Made by a program: the position numbers and the translations under genes. From Candidatus Rokuibacteriota bacterium (GTDB lineage Bacteria > Methylomirabilota > Methylomirabilia > Rokubacteriales > CSP1-6): a stretch of DNA of 44,792 nucleotides. The stretch lies in contig QHRW01000030.1 of assembly GCA_003220265.1 (NCBI GenBank), forward strand, positions 1-44,792, read 5' to 3'. Positions 26,716 through 35,604 of the stretch are shown in pieces. Position 1 is the first letter of the stretch; every line of letters starts with the position of its first letter. Below the pieces are notes generated by a model. The model had not been told where the DNA came from and searched no databases. It worked only from the letters and a program-made list of their open reading frames with translations.

Positions 26716-27680
26716 GGCACGAGCAACACCTTCCCCGTCGTCTTGCGCCCCTCGAGCGCGCGGTGCGCCTCGGCGGCGTCCTTCAGCGGGAACTCGAACT
26801 CCGTCCGCAGGCGCAGCTTGCCGTCGCGGATCCAGCCCAGCAGCTCGGTCGAGCGCTGGGCCAGCTCTTCGCGGGCCGCGGTGTAGGCGTTGAGGCTCGG
26901 CCGCGTGAGGAACAGCGACCCCTTGGCCCCCAGCAGGGCGACGTCGAGGGGCCCGATGGGCCCGCTCGACTGTCCGTAGAGCGCCAGCAGCCCGCGCGGG
27001 GCCAGGCAGTTGAGGCTCTTGTCGAACGTGGTCTTGCCGACGGAGTCGTAGACGACCTGCAGGCCCTTGCCGTCGGTGAGGCGCTTCACCTCCGCCTCGA
27101 AATCCTGCCGCGTGTAGAGGATGACCTCGTCGGCGCCGGCCTCGCGCGCGAGCTTGGCCTTCTCGTCGGTGGACACGGTGCCGATCACCCGCGCGCCGCG
27201 CATCTTGGCGATCTGGCAGAGCAGCAGCCCCACGCCGCCGGCCGCCGCGTGCACGAGGCACGTGTCGCCCTTCTTGAGCGGATACGTGCTGCAGGCCAGG
27301 TAGTGCGCGGTCATGCCCTGCAGCATGGCCGCCGCGCCCTGCTTGGTGCTGAGCCCGGCCGGCAGCTTGACGAGCCGCGCGGCCGGCACCGCCGCGTACT
27401 CGGCGTACGCGCCCGGGATGCCGGTGTAGGCGACCTTGTCTCCGACCTGGACGTCGCTCACGTTGGGCCCCACGGCGCTCACCGTGCCGCCGGCTTCCAT
27501 GCCGAGCGTCATCGGGTACTCACCCTTGTAGGCGCCCGTGCGGAAGTACACGTCGACGTAGTTCAGTCCCGCGGCGTCCACCTTGACGACGGCCTCGCCG
27601 GCCTTGGGCGTCGGCTGCGGCGCATCCTCGTACTTGAGCGCCTCGGGACCGCCGGGAGCGTGAATGCGAACGGCTTTCAT
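26712..27680 (-). CDS. NADPH:quinone oxidoreductase, zinc-free MDR family
   Basis: 322 residues. GroES-like N-terminal domain with AGLNYVDVYFRTGAY (37-51) and no structural zinc cysteines, then a Rossmann domain with the NADPH loop VHAAAGGVGLLLCQIAK. This matches the QorA type: one-electron or two-electron reduction of quinones and other unsaturated carbonyls with NADPH, in the cytoplasm. Ends TTGKVLLVP as the family does. It is followed by AsmA with a 4-base overlap and preceded by a TATAAT box on the minus strand at 27725-27730, 45 bases from the ATG. There is no obvious functional link to AsmA. Confidence 0.87.
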   Translation of the reverse strand: MKAVRIHAPGGPEALKYEDAPQPTPKAGEAVVKVDAAGLNYVDVYFRTGAYKGEYPMTLGMEAGGTVSAVGPNVSDVQVGDKVAYTGIPGAYAEYAAVPAARLVKLPAGLSTKQGAAAMLQGMTAHYLACSTYPLKKGDTCLVHAAAGGVGLLLCQIAKMRGARVIGTVSTDEKAKLAREAGADEVILYTRQDFEAEVKRLTDGKGLQVVYDSVGKTTFDKSLNCLAPRGLLALYGQSSGPIGPLDVALLGAKGSLFLTRPSLNAYTAAREELAQRSTELLGWIRDGKLRLRTEFEFPLKDAAEAHRALEGRKTTGKVLLVP

Positions 27681-27733
27681 GGCGACAGCCTCCTGGGTGG
27701 CGTGATATCGCGGCGTGCGAGCGGATTATACTC

Positions 27734-28582
27734 TCACACCAGCGCCCCGGGCAGGCGGCCCAGGAGGCCGCGCAGCCAGTGGTACATGGCGTAGCACTCC
27801 AGCGCAAACGGCGGAAACCCCAGATAGCCGACGAGCGGCATCTCGAAGACCTTCACGCCGCCGGGATACGGCACCGTGTACGTCCACTTCGTCGCCGCCC
27901 AGTAGTTCCAGAACTCCCACAGCACGCCGCACACGAGGCCCGAGGTGAGCAGGGCCACCAGCAGCGAGGCATCGCCGACGGCCAGCGCGCCGAGCCACGA
28001 GGGCCGCCCGCGGCGATAGTTGAGCGGCTCCAGCAGCAGCACGAAGCCGGTCCACACCAGCGGCACCAGCCAGACGTTCACGACCAGCAGCGGCACGCTC
28101 ACGAAGATGGCGCCGAGGGCGATCGAGGCCTTCAGCAGCGCCGGCGACGGGCGTCGCGGCCGCACGGGAATGCGCCGGAAGACGGCGGAGCGCAGCAGCG
28201 CCGCCGTGAGGAAGAGCGCGGGAAAGATCGTCGCGAACGACCAGTCGTAACCCGCGCGGCGCAGCCACGGATCGGGCTCGAGGCCATGGTACTGCCACCA
28301 GAGCCCGACACGGTGGGCGCCACCGCGCCAGAACCGCGGCGCGTCGTACCACTCGAAGAGCCACCAGCAGCCGATCGAGGCCAGCACGACCAGGACCAGC
28401 TCGGCGCGCGCGGTGGTGAGATACGAGGCGCCGATGCGGTGGAAAAGCAAAGCGTCGACGAACAGCACATAGCCCGTCCACACGATCGGCGTGAACCAGC
28501 GCGCGACGAGCGGCTGGCCGGCGAACAGACCGGCCTCGGCGAGGGCGATGATCAAGAGACCGACCCATCCGTGACCGCGCAT
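27734..28582 (-). CDS. Polytopic membrane protein with internal duplication, unknown
   Basis: 282 residues, about eight membrane helices, no recognised family. Two halves look alike: WFTPIVWTGYVLFVDALLF followed by CWWLFEWYDAPRFW in the first half, and WLVPLVWTGFVLLLEPLNY followed by GVLWEFWNYWAATKW in the second. The protein is unusually rich in tryptophan. The ATG at 28582 is 8 bases after the stop of the secreted-protein gene, so it is in the exporter/M16 operon. The conserved W-E-W-N/D motifs next to membrane helices could form a polar site. Function not known. Confidence 0.7.
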   Translation of the reverse strand: MRGHGWVGLLIIALAEAGLFAGQPLVARWFTPIVWTGYVLFVDALLFHRIGASYLTTARAELVLVVLASIGCWWLFEWYDAPRFWRGGAHRVGLWWQYHGLEPDPWLRRAGYDWSFATIFPALFLTAALLRSAVFRRIPVRPRRPSPALLKASIALGAIFVSVPLLVVNVWLVPLVWTGFVLLLEPLNYRRGRPSWLGALAVGDASLLVALLTSGLVCGVLWEFWNYWAATKWTYTVPYPGGVKVFEMPLVGYLGFPPFALECYAMYHWLRGLLGRLPGALV

Positions 28583-28590
28583 GCCGGCCG

Positions 28591-29163
28591 TCAGCGCATG
28601 CCGGCCAGGTCGATCGTGAAACGGCTGACGTCGTGGCCGTCGGAGTCGGCCACGACGAGCGCCACGCGCGCGCGGCCCGTCAGCTCCTGGATCGGAAAGC
28701 CGTACACGCAGCGGGCCATGTAGGCGCCGTCCTCCTGGCGCGAGGCGGTGCGCTCGTTCTGCACGAAGCTGGCGCGGATCTCGCGCTCGGCGGCCACCAG
28801 CCGCGGCACGTAGAAGCGCGCGAACTCCTCGCTGCGCCCGCGCAGGCTCACCCACACCACGAGCCGCCCGGCGTTCTCCTTGAGCACGCGGTCGACCTCG
28901 TTGAGCTTGAGCGGCTCGTTCTTGAAGGCCGCGTGGCGGGCGGCCACCATCAGGCGGTGGAACGGCGTGAGGACGGTGGCCGTCTCGCCACCGCCGTTGG
29001 TAACGCGCCACTCGCCGTCGAACGTCTCGCTGGTGACGCTGCGCTCGCCGGTGCGGATGGCCGCGCGCCTGTCGGCGTCCGTCAGGGTAAACGACGCGGC
29101 CAGCGCCTCGCTGCCGACGGCCAGCACCGCCAGCACAGCCAGCGTTGGCAGCGCGCGATTCAC
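28591..29163 (-). CDS. Secreted protein, unknown
   Basis: 190 residues with a cleavable-looking signal peptide (LAVLAVLAVGSEALAA) and a soluble alpha/beta remainder (FTLTDADRRAAIRTGERSV..., ...RFTIDLAGMR). I do not recognise the family. GTG start overlapping the M16 peptidase stop by 4 bases (GTGA); the membrane protein gene follows after 8 bases. It is presumably a periplasmic component used together with the exporter and peptidases encoded upstream. Confidence 0.65.
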   Translation of the reverse strand: MNRALPTLAVLAVLAVGSEALAASFTLTDADRRAAIRTGERSVTSETFDGEWRVTNGGGETATVLTPFHRLMVAARHAAFKNEPLKLNEVDRVLKENAGRLVVWVSLRGRSEEFARFYVPRLVAAEREIRASFVQNERTASRQEDGAYMARCVYGFPIQELTGRARVALVVADSDGHDVSRFTIDLAGMR

Positions 29164-30479
29164 TTCGTGGCGCCCACCACGACCCGGTTGAAGGTGTCCG
29201 GCTTCAGGAACTTCTGGGCGACGCGCTGCACGTCGGCCGCCGTCACCTTGGCGATGCTGGCCTTGTAGCGGTCGGCGTAGTCGAGGCCGAGCCCCTGCTC
29301 CTCGATGGCGACGATGAAGTCGGCCACCTTGGCCGTGGTGTCCAGCCGCAGCGGGAAGCTGCCGATGAGGTAGTCCTTGGCCAGCTTGAGCTCGTCGTCC
29401 TTGACGGGCTCGCGCGTGAGCCGCGCCATCTCCTCCTTGAGGATGTCGCCGACCCTGGCGACCTCCGCCGTGCGCGTCTGCGCCGCGACGGTGAACGAGG
29501 CGCCGTAGCGCCCCGGCGAGGGGTAGCTGTACACGGAGTACGCGAGGCCGCCCTCGTCGCGCACGCGGCCGTAGAGGCGCGAGGCCGAGCCGCCGCCGAG
29601 CACGTAGGAGGCGACGGCCAGCGGGAAGTAATCGGGATCGACCTGCCGGATCCCCTGGCGGCCGAGCATCAGCGTCGCCTGGGACAGCTCCTTCGTGACG
29701 GTCTCCGTCTTCACCGGCCCGCCCGGCGTCACCGGCGGCACGGTCGGCGCCGGCGTGGCCGGCTTGGCCCAGCCGCCGAAGCGCTTGACGATCTCGCGCC
29801 GCGCCTCGTCCACCGTGATGTCGCCCACGACGGCGACGATCGTGGTGTCGGGCCGGGCATGGCCGCGGTAGAAGCCGGCGACGTCGTCGCGCGTGAGCTT
29901 GCCGACCGACTCGATCGTGCCCTCCACGGGCTGGCCGTAGGAGTGATTGGGGAAGATCAGGCGCGCGAGCGCGCGGCCCGCCACCGTGTTGGGATCTTCC
30001 TCGGAGCGCTTGATGGCCGCCTGGATCTGGGCGACCTTGCGCGTCAGCTCCTCGTTGGGGAACGTGGGCGCCAGCACGACGTCCGAGAGCAGATCGAGGC
30101 CCAGCGTGAGATCGCGCTTGAGGACCGACAGCGAGGCCGTGAGCCCGTCACGGCCGGCGCCCGCTTCGAGGCTGCCGCCGACGAACTCGATGGCGGCGTC
30201 GATCTCCGGCCCCGTGCGCTTGGGGGTGCCCCGCGTCACGAGCGCGCCGGTGAGGTTGGCGAGCCCCGCGCGATCGCGCGGGTCGAAGGCCGCCCCGGCC
30301 CGCAGGTGGACGCGCACCGCCACGATCGGCACTCCCGGCCGCTCGGCGACGAGCAGCACGATGCCGTTGGGCAGCACCTCGCGATGGGCGATGGGCGCCG
30401 CCGGCGCCGGCGTGGCGTAGAGCGCGAGCACGAGCGCGCCGAGGAGCAGCAGGGCCAGCGGACGTCTGGCGTTCGTCAT
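29160..30479 (-). CDS. M16 peptidase homologue lacking the zinc site (inactive partner type)
   Basis: 439 residues from the ATG at 30479, chosen because it puts the signal peptide (LALLLLGALVLALYATPAPA) at the N-terminus; the open frame runs further upstream into the ABC permease gene. The M16 fold is clear (LPNGIVLLVAERPGVP, ...GGSLEAGAGRDGLTASLSVL, ...VLGGGSASRLYGRVRDEGGLAYSV). Where active M16 enzymes have HxxEH (GLAHFLEH), this protein reads GLANLTGAL, so the zinc ligands are gone, while the C-terminal Arg/Tyr substrate-binding region is kept. That is the pattern of the non-catalytic subunit of heterodimeric M16B peptidases. The catalytic partner is probably the M16 protein at 33890-35206. 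Confidence 0.85.
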   Translation of the reverse strand: MTNARRPLALLLLGALVLALYATPAPAAPIAHREVLPNGIVLLVAERPGVPIVAVRVHLRAGAAFDPRDRAGLANLTGALVTRGTPKRTGPEIDAAIEFVGGSLEAGAGRDGLTASLSVLKRDLTLGLDLLSDVVLAPTFPNEELTRKVAQIQAAIKRSEEDPNTVAGRALARLIFPNHSYGQPVEGTIESVGKLTRDDVAGFYRGHARPDTTIVAVVGDITVDEARREIVKRFGGWAKPATPAPTVPPVTPGGPVKTETVTKELSQATLMLGRQGIRQVDPDYFPLAVASYVLGGGSASRLYGRVRDEGGLAYSVYSYPSPGRYGASFTVAAQTRTAEVARVGDILKEEMARLTREPVKDDELKLAKDYLIGSFPLRLDTTAKVADFIVAIEEQGLGLDYADRYKASIAKVTAADVQRVAQKFLKPDTFNRVVVGATK

Positions 30480-30484
30480 GCTTG

Positions 30485-31609
30485 TCAGTCTAACTGCTTC
30501 CGGAAGCGCAGGACAGCAAGGGTGAACACAACGGCGCCAAAGGCCGTCAGCGGCAACAGGTTCGGCCACAGGTACTCGAGCCCGACGCCCTTGAGCACGA
30601 TGCCGCGCACGACCTTGAGGTAGTACGTGAGCGGGATGACGGCGGCGATGTACTGCGCTCCCCGCGGCATGCCCTCGATGGGGAAGAGCAGCCCGGAGAG
30701 ATAGATCGAGGGCAGGAACGTGAGGAACGCGAGCTGCATGGCCTGGGGCACCGTCCGCGAGGCGGCCGACACCAGGATGCCCACGCCGAGCGTGCCCATC
30801 ATGAACAGGAGCGAGAGCGTGTAGAGCAGCACGAGGCTGCCGCGGATCGGCACGTCGAAGACGAAGTGGGCGACCAGCAGCGCCATCGTCATCTGCCCGT
30901 ACGCCGTCATCAGATTCGGAACGATCTTGCCGAGCAACAGTTCCCAGCGGCGGATCGGGCTGACGATCAGCGCTTCCAGCGTGCCCTTTTCACGCTCGCG
31001 CACGACCGAGACGGCCATGGCCGTGATGGTGGTCTGCATGAGCAGCGCGCCGATGAGGCCGGGCACGATGAAGATGGCGGAGACGAGGTCGGGGTTGTAC
31101 CAGGCCCGCACGCGGAAGTCGAGCGGCGGCGCCTCGCGACGCAGGACGACGCCCTCGGTCGTCTCGCTCAGGATCGTCAGCGAGCGATCGGCGGCGAGCG
31201 CGGTGGCCGCATTCATCGCCGAGGTCGCCACCTGCGGGTCGGTGGCGTCCACCACGACCAGCACGCTGGCGCTGCGCCGCGCGAGCTGGCGCGCGAAGTC
31301 GGGCGGGATGACGAGGCCCACCTTGGCCTCGCCGGCGTCGATCAGCCGCGTCAGCTCGCGGTGCGAGCGGGCCCAGCGCTGGATGTCGAAGTACTGGCTG
31401 TTCTCCAGCGCCTCCAGCAGCGTGCGCGCCTCCACGCTGCCCGACTGATCGAACACCGCCGTGCTCACGTGCTTGACGTCGGTGTTGATGGCCCATCCGA
31501 AGATGAACAGCATCGCCACCGGCACGAACAGCGCCAGCGTCAAAGCGAGCCCGTCGCGCCAGAGCTGGATGAATTCTTTGGCGATGATGCCGTAGAGCCT
31601 GCTTCCCAT
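30485..31609 (-). CDS. ABC-2 type transporter permease
   Basis: 374 residues. Helix 1 at about 22-43, a large extracytoplasmic domain (about 45-170: TAVFDQSGSVEARTLLEAL...), then five helices from about 178 onward containing VVREREKGTLEALIVSPIRRWELLLGKI, the ABC-2 permease (YhhJ/YbhR) signature. It pairs with the ATPase upstream to form a homodimeric exporter. ATG without Shine-Dalgarno: the leader is A-rich and a 13-bp hairpin ends 8 bases upstream. The stop is 5 bases from the M16 start. Confidence 0.87.
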   Translation of the reverse strand: MGSRLYGIIAKEFIQLWRDGLALTLALFVPVAMLFIFGWAINTDVKHVSTAVFDQSGSVEARTLLEALENSQYFDIQRWARSHRELTRLIDAGEAKVGLVIPPDFARQLARRSASVLVVVDATDPQVATSAMNAATALAADRSLTILSETTEGVVLRREAPPLDFRVRAWYNPDLVSAIFIVPGLIGALLMQTTITAMAVSVVREREKGTLEALIVSPIRRWELLLGKIVPNLMTAYGQMTMALLVAHFVFDVPIRGSLVLLYTLSLLFMMGTLGVGILVSAASRTVPQAMQLAFLTFLPSIYLSGLLFPIEGMPRGAQYIAAVIPLTYYLKVVRGIVLKGVGLEYLWPNLLPLTAFGAVVFTLAVLRFRKQLD

Positions 31610-31617
31610 ATTTTTTG

Positions 31618-31648
31618 TAAGGGGGGAGCGACCGCCGCTCCCCCCTTA
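31618..31648. other. Perfect 13-bp hairpin just upstream of the ABC permease start
   Basis: TAAGGGGGGAGCG (31618-31630) and CGCTCCCCCCTTA (31636-31648) flank a 5-base loop. On the minus strand the hairpin is followed within 8 bases by an A-rich leader and the permease ATG (31609). It is not a standard terminator because there is no U-run after it in the operon direction; reading rightward it would follow, not precede, a T6 run. It could modulate translation of the permease. Confidence 0.45.
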
Positions 31649-31755
31649 GATCCCCCCAACGGGGACCCGACAGGGCGGTCGGGGGCGTTCGGAGTGCCCG
31701 TTCACTGCGTGGGGCGGGCGGGGGCGTTCGGAGCGCCCGTTCACTGCGCTCATGT

Positions 31756-31759
<4 letters not shown>
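31646..31759 (-). CDS. Possible 37-residue repeat peptide coupled to the ABC ATPase
   Basis: An ATG overlaps the ABC ATPase stop (ATGA at 31756-31759), the same coupling used by genes throughout this operon. The frame encodes 37 residues dominated by a 13-residue unit present twice, AVNG(R/H)SERPRPP(H/C), then CRVPVGGI and TAA. It has no signal peptide, so it is not an ordinary exported protein. It may be a genuine small gene (for instance a substrate of the adjacent exporter and M16 pair) or merely an open frame through a tandem DNA repeat. The perfect overlap argues for the former; the repeat's hairpin potential argues for the latter. Confidence 0.3.
31681..31748. repeat. Tandem 29-base repeat, two copies with 39-base period
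   Basis: GGGGGCGTTCGGAG(T/C)GCCCG... at 31681-31709 and 31720-31748 match at 28 of 29 positions. Each contains a short GGGCG/CGCCC-type palindrome. Confidence 0.8.
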
Positions 31760-32744
<985 letters not shown>

Positions 32745-32748
<4 letters not shown>

Positions 32749-33890
32749 CGAATCTCGGCGTCGGCCGGCATGCCCGGCTTCAGCAGGCCGTCGGGATTTT
32801 TCGGGGCGATCTTGATGCGGAAGACCAGGTTCACGCGCTCCTTCTTGGTCTGCACGTTCTTGGGCGTGAACTCGGCCCCGGAGGCGATCTCGCTGATGGC
32901 ACCGTCGAAGCGACGGCCGGGGAAGGCGTCCACCATGATCGTGGCGGCCTGGCCGACCTTGAGCCGGCCGATGTCGGTCTCGGGAACGTACGCGCGCAGC
33001 CACACGTCGTTGGGGTCCATCAGGGTGAGGATCGGCGTGCCCGGGCTCGCCGTCTCGCCGACCTCCATGTTCTTGCGCAGCACCACGCCGGTGACGGGCG
33101 AGCTCAGCCGCGTCTCGTCCAGCCGCGCGCGGGCCAGCGTGGCGGCCGCGCGCGCCTCGGCCACCTGGGCCTCGGCCGTGGCCACGGCCTCGGGCCGCGG
33201 CCCCGCGCGCAGGAGCTGCACGCGCTCGCGCGCCGCGCGCAGCGCCTGCCGCGCCGCCTCGATCTCGTGCTCGCGCGCGCCCGCCTCCACCAGCGCCAGC
33301 CGCTCGCGCGCCGACCTCTCCTTGGCCACGGCAACCTCGGCCGCCTGGCGCATGCGATCGACCTCGGCCGCGGCCACCAGCTCGCGGCTGAAGAGGTCCT
33401 TCGTGCGCTGGTAGTCGCGCGCCGTCCACTCGCGCGTGGCGGCGGCGTCGTCGACGGCGGCGCGGGCCTGCTCGATCTCCTGGCGGCGAGAGCCGGCCAT
33501 CAGGTCGGCGAGCTGCGCCTGGGCGCGGGCGGCCGTCGCCTCCGCCTCCTGGATTTCCTGGGCGCGCGCGCCGGCCTTGAGATCACGCAGCTGCGCCTCG
33601 GCGGCGCGCAGCGCGGCCTCGGCGCGGCGCAGCTCGGCGGTGGGCTGCTCGGCGTCCAGGCGGGCCAGGAGCTGGCCACGCTCGACGGGCTGGCCCTCGC
33701 GCACGGTGCGCTCGACGATTCGCGCGGTGATGCGGGGGCTGATGTCGACCTGCGTGGCCTCGATGGTGCCGGTCACGGTCAACGGCGCCGGGTCACGGCC
33801 GAGTCCACGGGCCGCCCACGCGGCCGCCAGGCCGACCACGACCACGACGGCCGCCGCCGCCGCCAGCGCGTACCGCGAGCGCGGCGGCAT
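32745..33890 (-). CDS. HlyD/membrane-fusion (periplasmic adaptor) protein
   Basis: 381 residues. One N-terminal helix (about 8-27), a split lipoyl domain (LTVTGTIEATQVDISPRITARI... and LDETRLSSPVTGVVLRKNMEVGETASPG), a long Ala/Glu/Arg-rich coiled coil between them (about 80-250), and a beta-barrel domain with VWLRAYVPETDIGRLKVGQ. It links an inner-membrane ABC exporter to an outer-membrane channel; no TolC-like gene is in the window. The ATG overlaps the M16 stop by one base (TGATG) and its own stop overlaps the ATPase start. Confidence 0.88.
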
Positions 33891-35206
33891 CAGGACTTCG
33901 GCAGGAGGATGCCGACGTTCTTCTTGTCTTCGCCGAAGTAGCGCTGGGCGACGCGCTTGAGGTCGTCGGCGGTGATCGCGCGGATCTTGTCGAGGTACTG
34001 GTCCTTGAGCGCGAAGCCGCCGATCAGCTCGAAGCGCGCCAAAAGCGAGGCGCGGCGATGCACGGAATCCTCCTGGAAGACGAAGCCGGCCTCGATCTGG
34101 TTCTTCGCGCGCTTGAGCTCCTCCTCGCCCACCGGCTCCTTGCGCAGGCGGTCCATCTCGCCGAGGAGCTCCTTCTCCATCGTCTGCGGCGTCTGGCCCG
34201 GCAGCGGCGTGGCGTAAAACCAGAACAGGTTGGGATCGAACGAGAAGTACGAGTAATCGCCGCCGGCCTCCAGCGCGAGCTGGCGCTCGTAGACGAGGTG
34301 GCGATACAGCCGGGAGGAGCGGCCGCCAGAGAGGACGACCGACAGCACCTCGAGCGCCGCCGCGTCCGGCGATTGATGATTGGGCACGGGATAGCCAAGA
34401 TAGACGATCGGCAGCTCGGCCGGCCGCTGCACGTTCAGGCGTCGCTCGCTGCTCTGCTCGGGCTCCACGGCCAGCACCTTGGGCGGCTCCGGGCCGCGGG
34501 GGATCGGGCCGAAGGCGGCCTTGATCTTCTCCAGCACGGCGTCGCTCTTGAAATCGCCGGCCGTCACCAGCAGCGCGTTGTTGGGCGCGTAGTAGGTCTT
34601 GTAGAACGCGCGGATCTCCTCGCGCGTGATGCGCTTGAGATCGACGGCCCAGCCGATGATCGGCTGGCCGTAGGGGTGAGCGCGGAAGGCGAGCGCGCTC
34701 ACCTCCTCGCCCAGCGCACCGCCGGGATCGTCCTCGGTGCGGGTGCGGCGCTCCTCCGTGACCACCTCGCGCTCGGAGTCCACGATCTTCGGGTCGAGCG
34801 TGAGGTTCTGCATGCGGTCGGCCTCGAGGGCCAGCACGAGGTCCAGCCGGTCGGCCGCGATGTCGACGTAGTACGAGGTGACGTCCTGCGAGGTGAAGGC
34901 GTTGTCCTGGCCGCCGTTGCGCTCGACGATCTTGGCATACTCACCCGGCCCGTGGGCGGGCGTGCCGCGAAACATCAGGTGCTCCAGGAAGTGGGCGATG
35001 CCCGTGGCGCCGCGCGCCTCGTTGCGCGAGCCCACGCGATACCAGAGCTGGACCGTGACGATGGGGCTGCGGTGGTCCTCCAGCAGCAGGACGCGCAGGC
35101 CGTTGTCGAGCGTGGCCGCCAGCACGCGCGGCGGCTCGGCCGCGGTGCCGGGCGAGCCGGCCGCCACGGCGGCAACAAGGATGAGCGCGGGGAGCCAGCG
35201 GCGCAT
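33890..35206 (-). CDS. M16 zinc peptidase, catalytically intact, secreted
   Basis: 438 residues with signal peptide (LPALILVAAVAAGSPGTAA). The inverted zinc motif HFLEH is at 72-76 (GIAHFLEHLMFRGT) with the downstream glutamates (SEREVVTEERR, near 151) that complete the site. The C-terminal half carries the usual GGRSSRLYRHLVYERQLA binding region. This is the active partner of a probable heterodimer with the zinc-less M16 protein at 29160-30479; together they would trim peptides in the periplasm. First gene of the exporter operon. A perfect TATAAT (35214-35219, minus strand) lies only 7 bases before the ATG. Confidence 0.88.
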   Translation of the reverse strand: MRRWLPALILVAAVAAGSPGTAAEPPRVLAATLDNGLRVLLLEDHRSPIVTVQLWYRVGSRNEARGATGIAHFLEHLMFRGTPAHGPGEYAKIVERNGGQDNAFTSQDVTSYYVDIAADRLDLVLALEADRMQNLTLDPKIVDSEREVVTEERRTRTEDDPGGALGEEVSALAFRAHPYGQPIIGWAVDLKRITREEIRAFYKTYYAPNNALLVTAGDFKSDAVLEKIKAAFGPIPRGPEPPKVLAVEPEQSSERRLNVQRPAELPIVYLGYPVPNHQSPDAAALEVLSVVLSGGRSSRLYRHLVYERQLALEAGGDYSYFSFDPNLFWFYATPLPGQTPQTMEKELLGEMDRLRKEPVGEEELKRAKNQIEAGFVFQEDSVHRRASLLARFELIGGFALKDQYLDKIRAITADDLKRVAQRYFGEDKKNVGILLPKS

Positions 35207-35213
35207 GCGCTCG

Positions 35214-35219
35214 ATTATA
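35214..35219 (-). promoter_or_regulatory. -10 box very close to the M16 start, possible leaderless mRNA
   Basis: TATAAT on the minus strand with 7 bases before the ATG at 35206. Transcription starting at the usual distance would begin at or next to the start codon, giving a leaderless message. No convincing -35 box is 17-18 bases upstream. Confidence 0.35.
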
Positions 35220-35239
35220 CTGCCGCCCAGAACGAGTCC

Positions 35240-35596
35240 ATGCCGAAGCCCGAGCACGAGTTCTTCCGTCCCGAAGCCCTTCCGTGGCAACCCGTGAGCG
35301 GCTCCGCCACCGGCGGCGCCGGCGGGCCCGGCGTGCACCAGAAGATCCTCGCCCTCGATCCTGCGACCGGCGACGTCACGCGGCTGCTGCGCTTCGAGGC
35401 CGGCGTGGAGTCGACCGAGACGATCACGCACGACTTCTGGGAGGAGGTCTGGATCCTGGAAGGCGAGCTGATCGACCTCGGCAAGCACCAGACCTTCGGG
35501 GCCGGGATGTACGCCTGCCGGCCGCCGGGCATGGTGCACGGGCCCTACCGCGTCCCCCGCGGCTGCCTGACATTCGAAATCCGCTACAAGAAATAG
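35240..35596 (+). CDS. Cupin-domain protein
   Basis: 118 residues. A single small beta-barrel with H64, E68/E69, H83 and H100 (THDFWEEVWILEGELIDLGKH...CRPPGMVHGPY), the usual cupin metal-ligand layout, here in a ChrR-like cupin variant. No second domain and no signal peptide. ATG at 35240, 33 bases from the divergent M16 start; the luciferase-like oxidoreductase gene starts 8 bases after its stop with a good AGGAGA site, so the two are one operon. Substrate unknown; it could be an isomerase, dioxygenase or metal-binding partner of the oxidoreductase. Confidence 0.75.
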   Translation: MPKPEHEFFRPEALPWQPVSGSATGGAGGPGVHQKILALDPATGDVTRLLRFEAGVESTETITHDFWEEVWILEGELIDLGKHQTFGAGMYACRPPGMVHGPYRVPRGCLTFEIRYKK

Positions 35597-35604
35597 GAGA
35601 CGTC

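Noticed and set aside
27779..28723. A rightward His/Gln/Glu-rich open frame over the duplicated membrane protein
   Set aside because: Translation is low-complexity and antisense to a protein with consistent membrane helices and an internal duplication.
31681..31748. CRISPR-like or iteron array from the 29-base repeats
   Set aside because: Only two copies, 10 bases apart, with no cas genes or origin features nearby.
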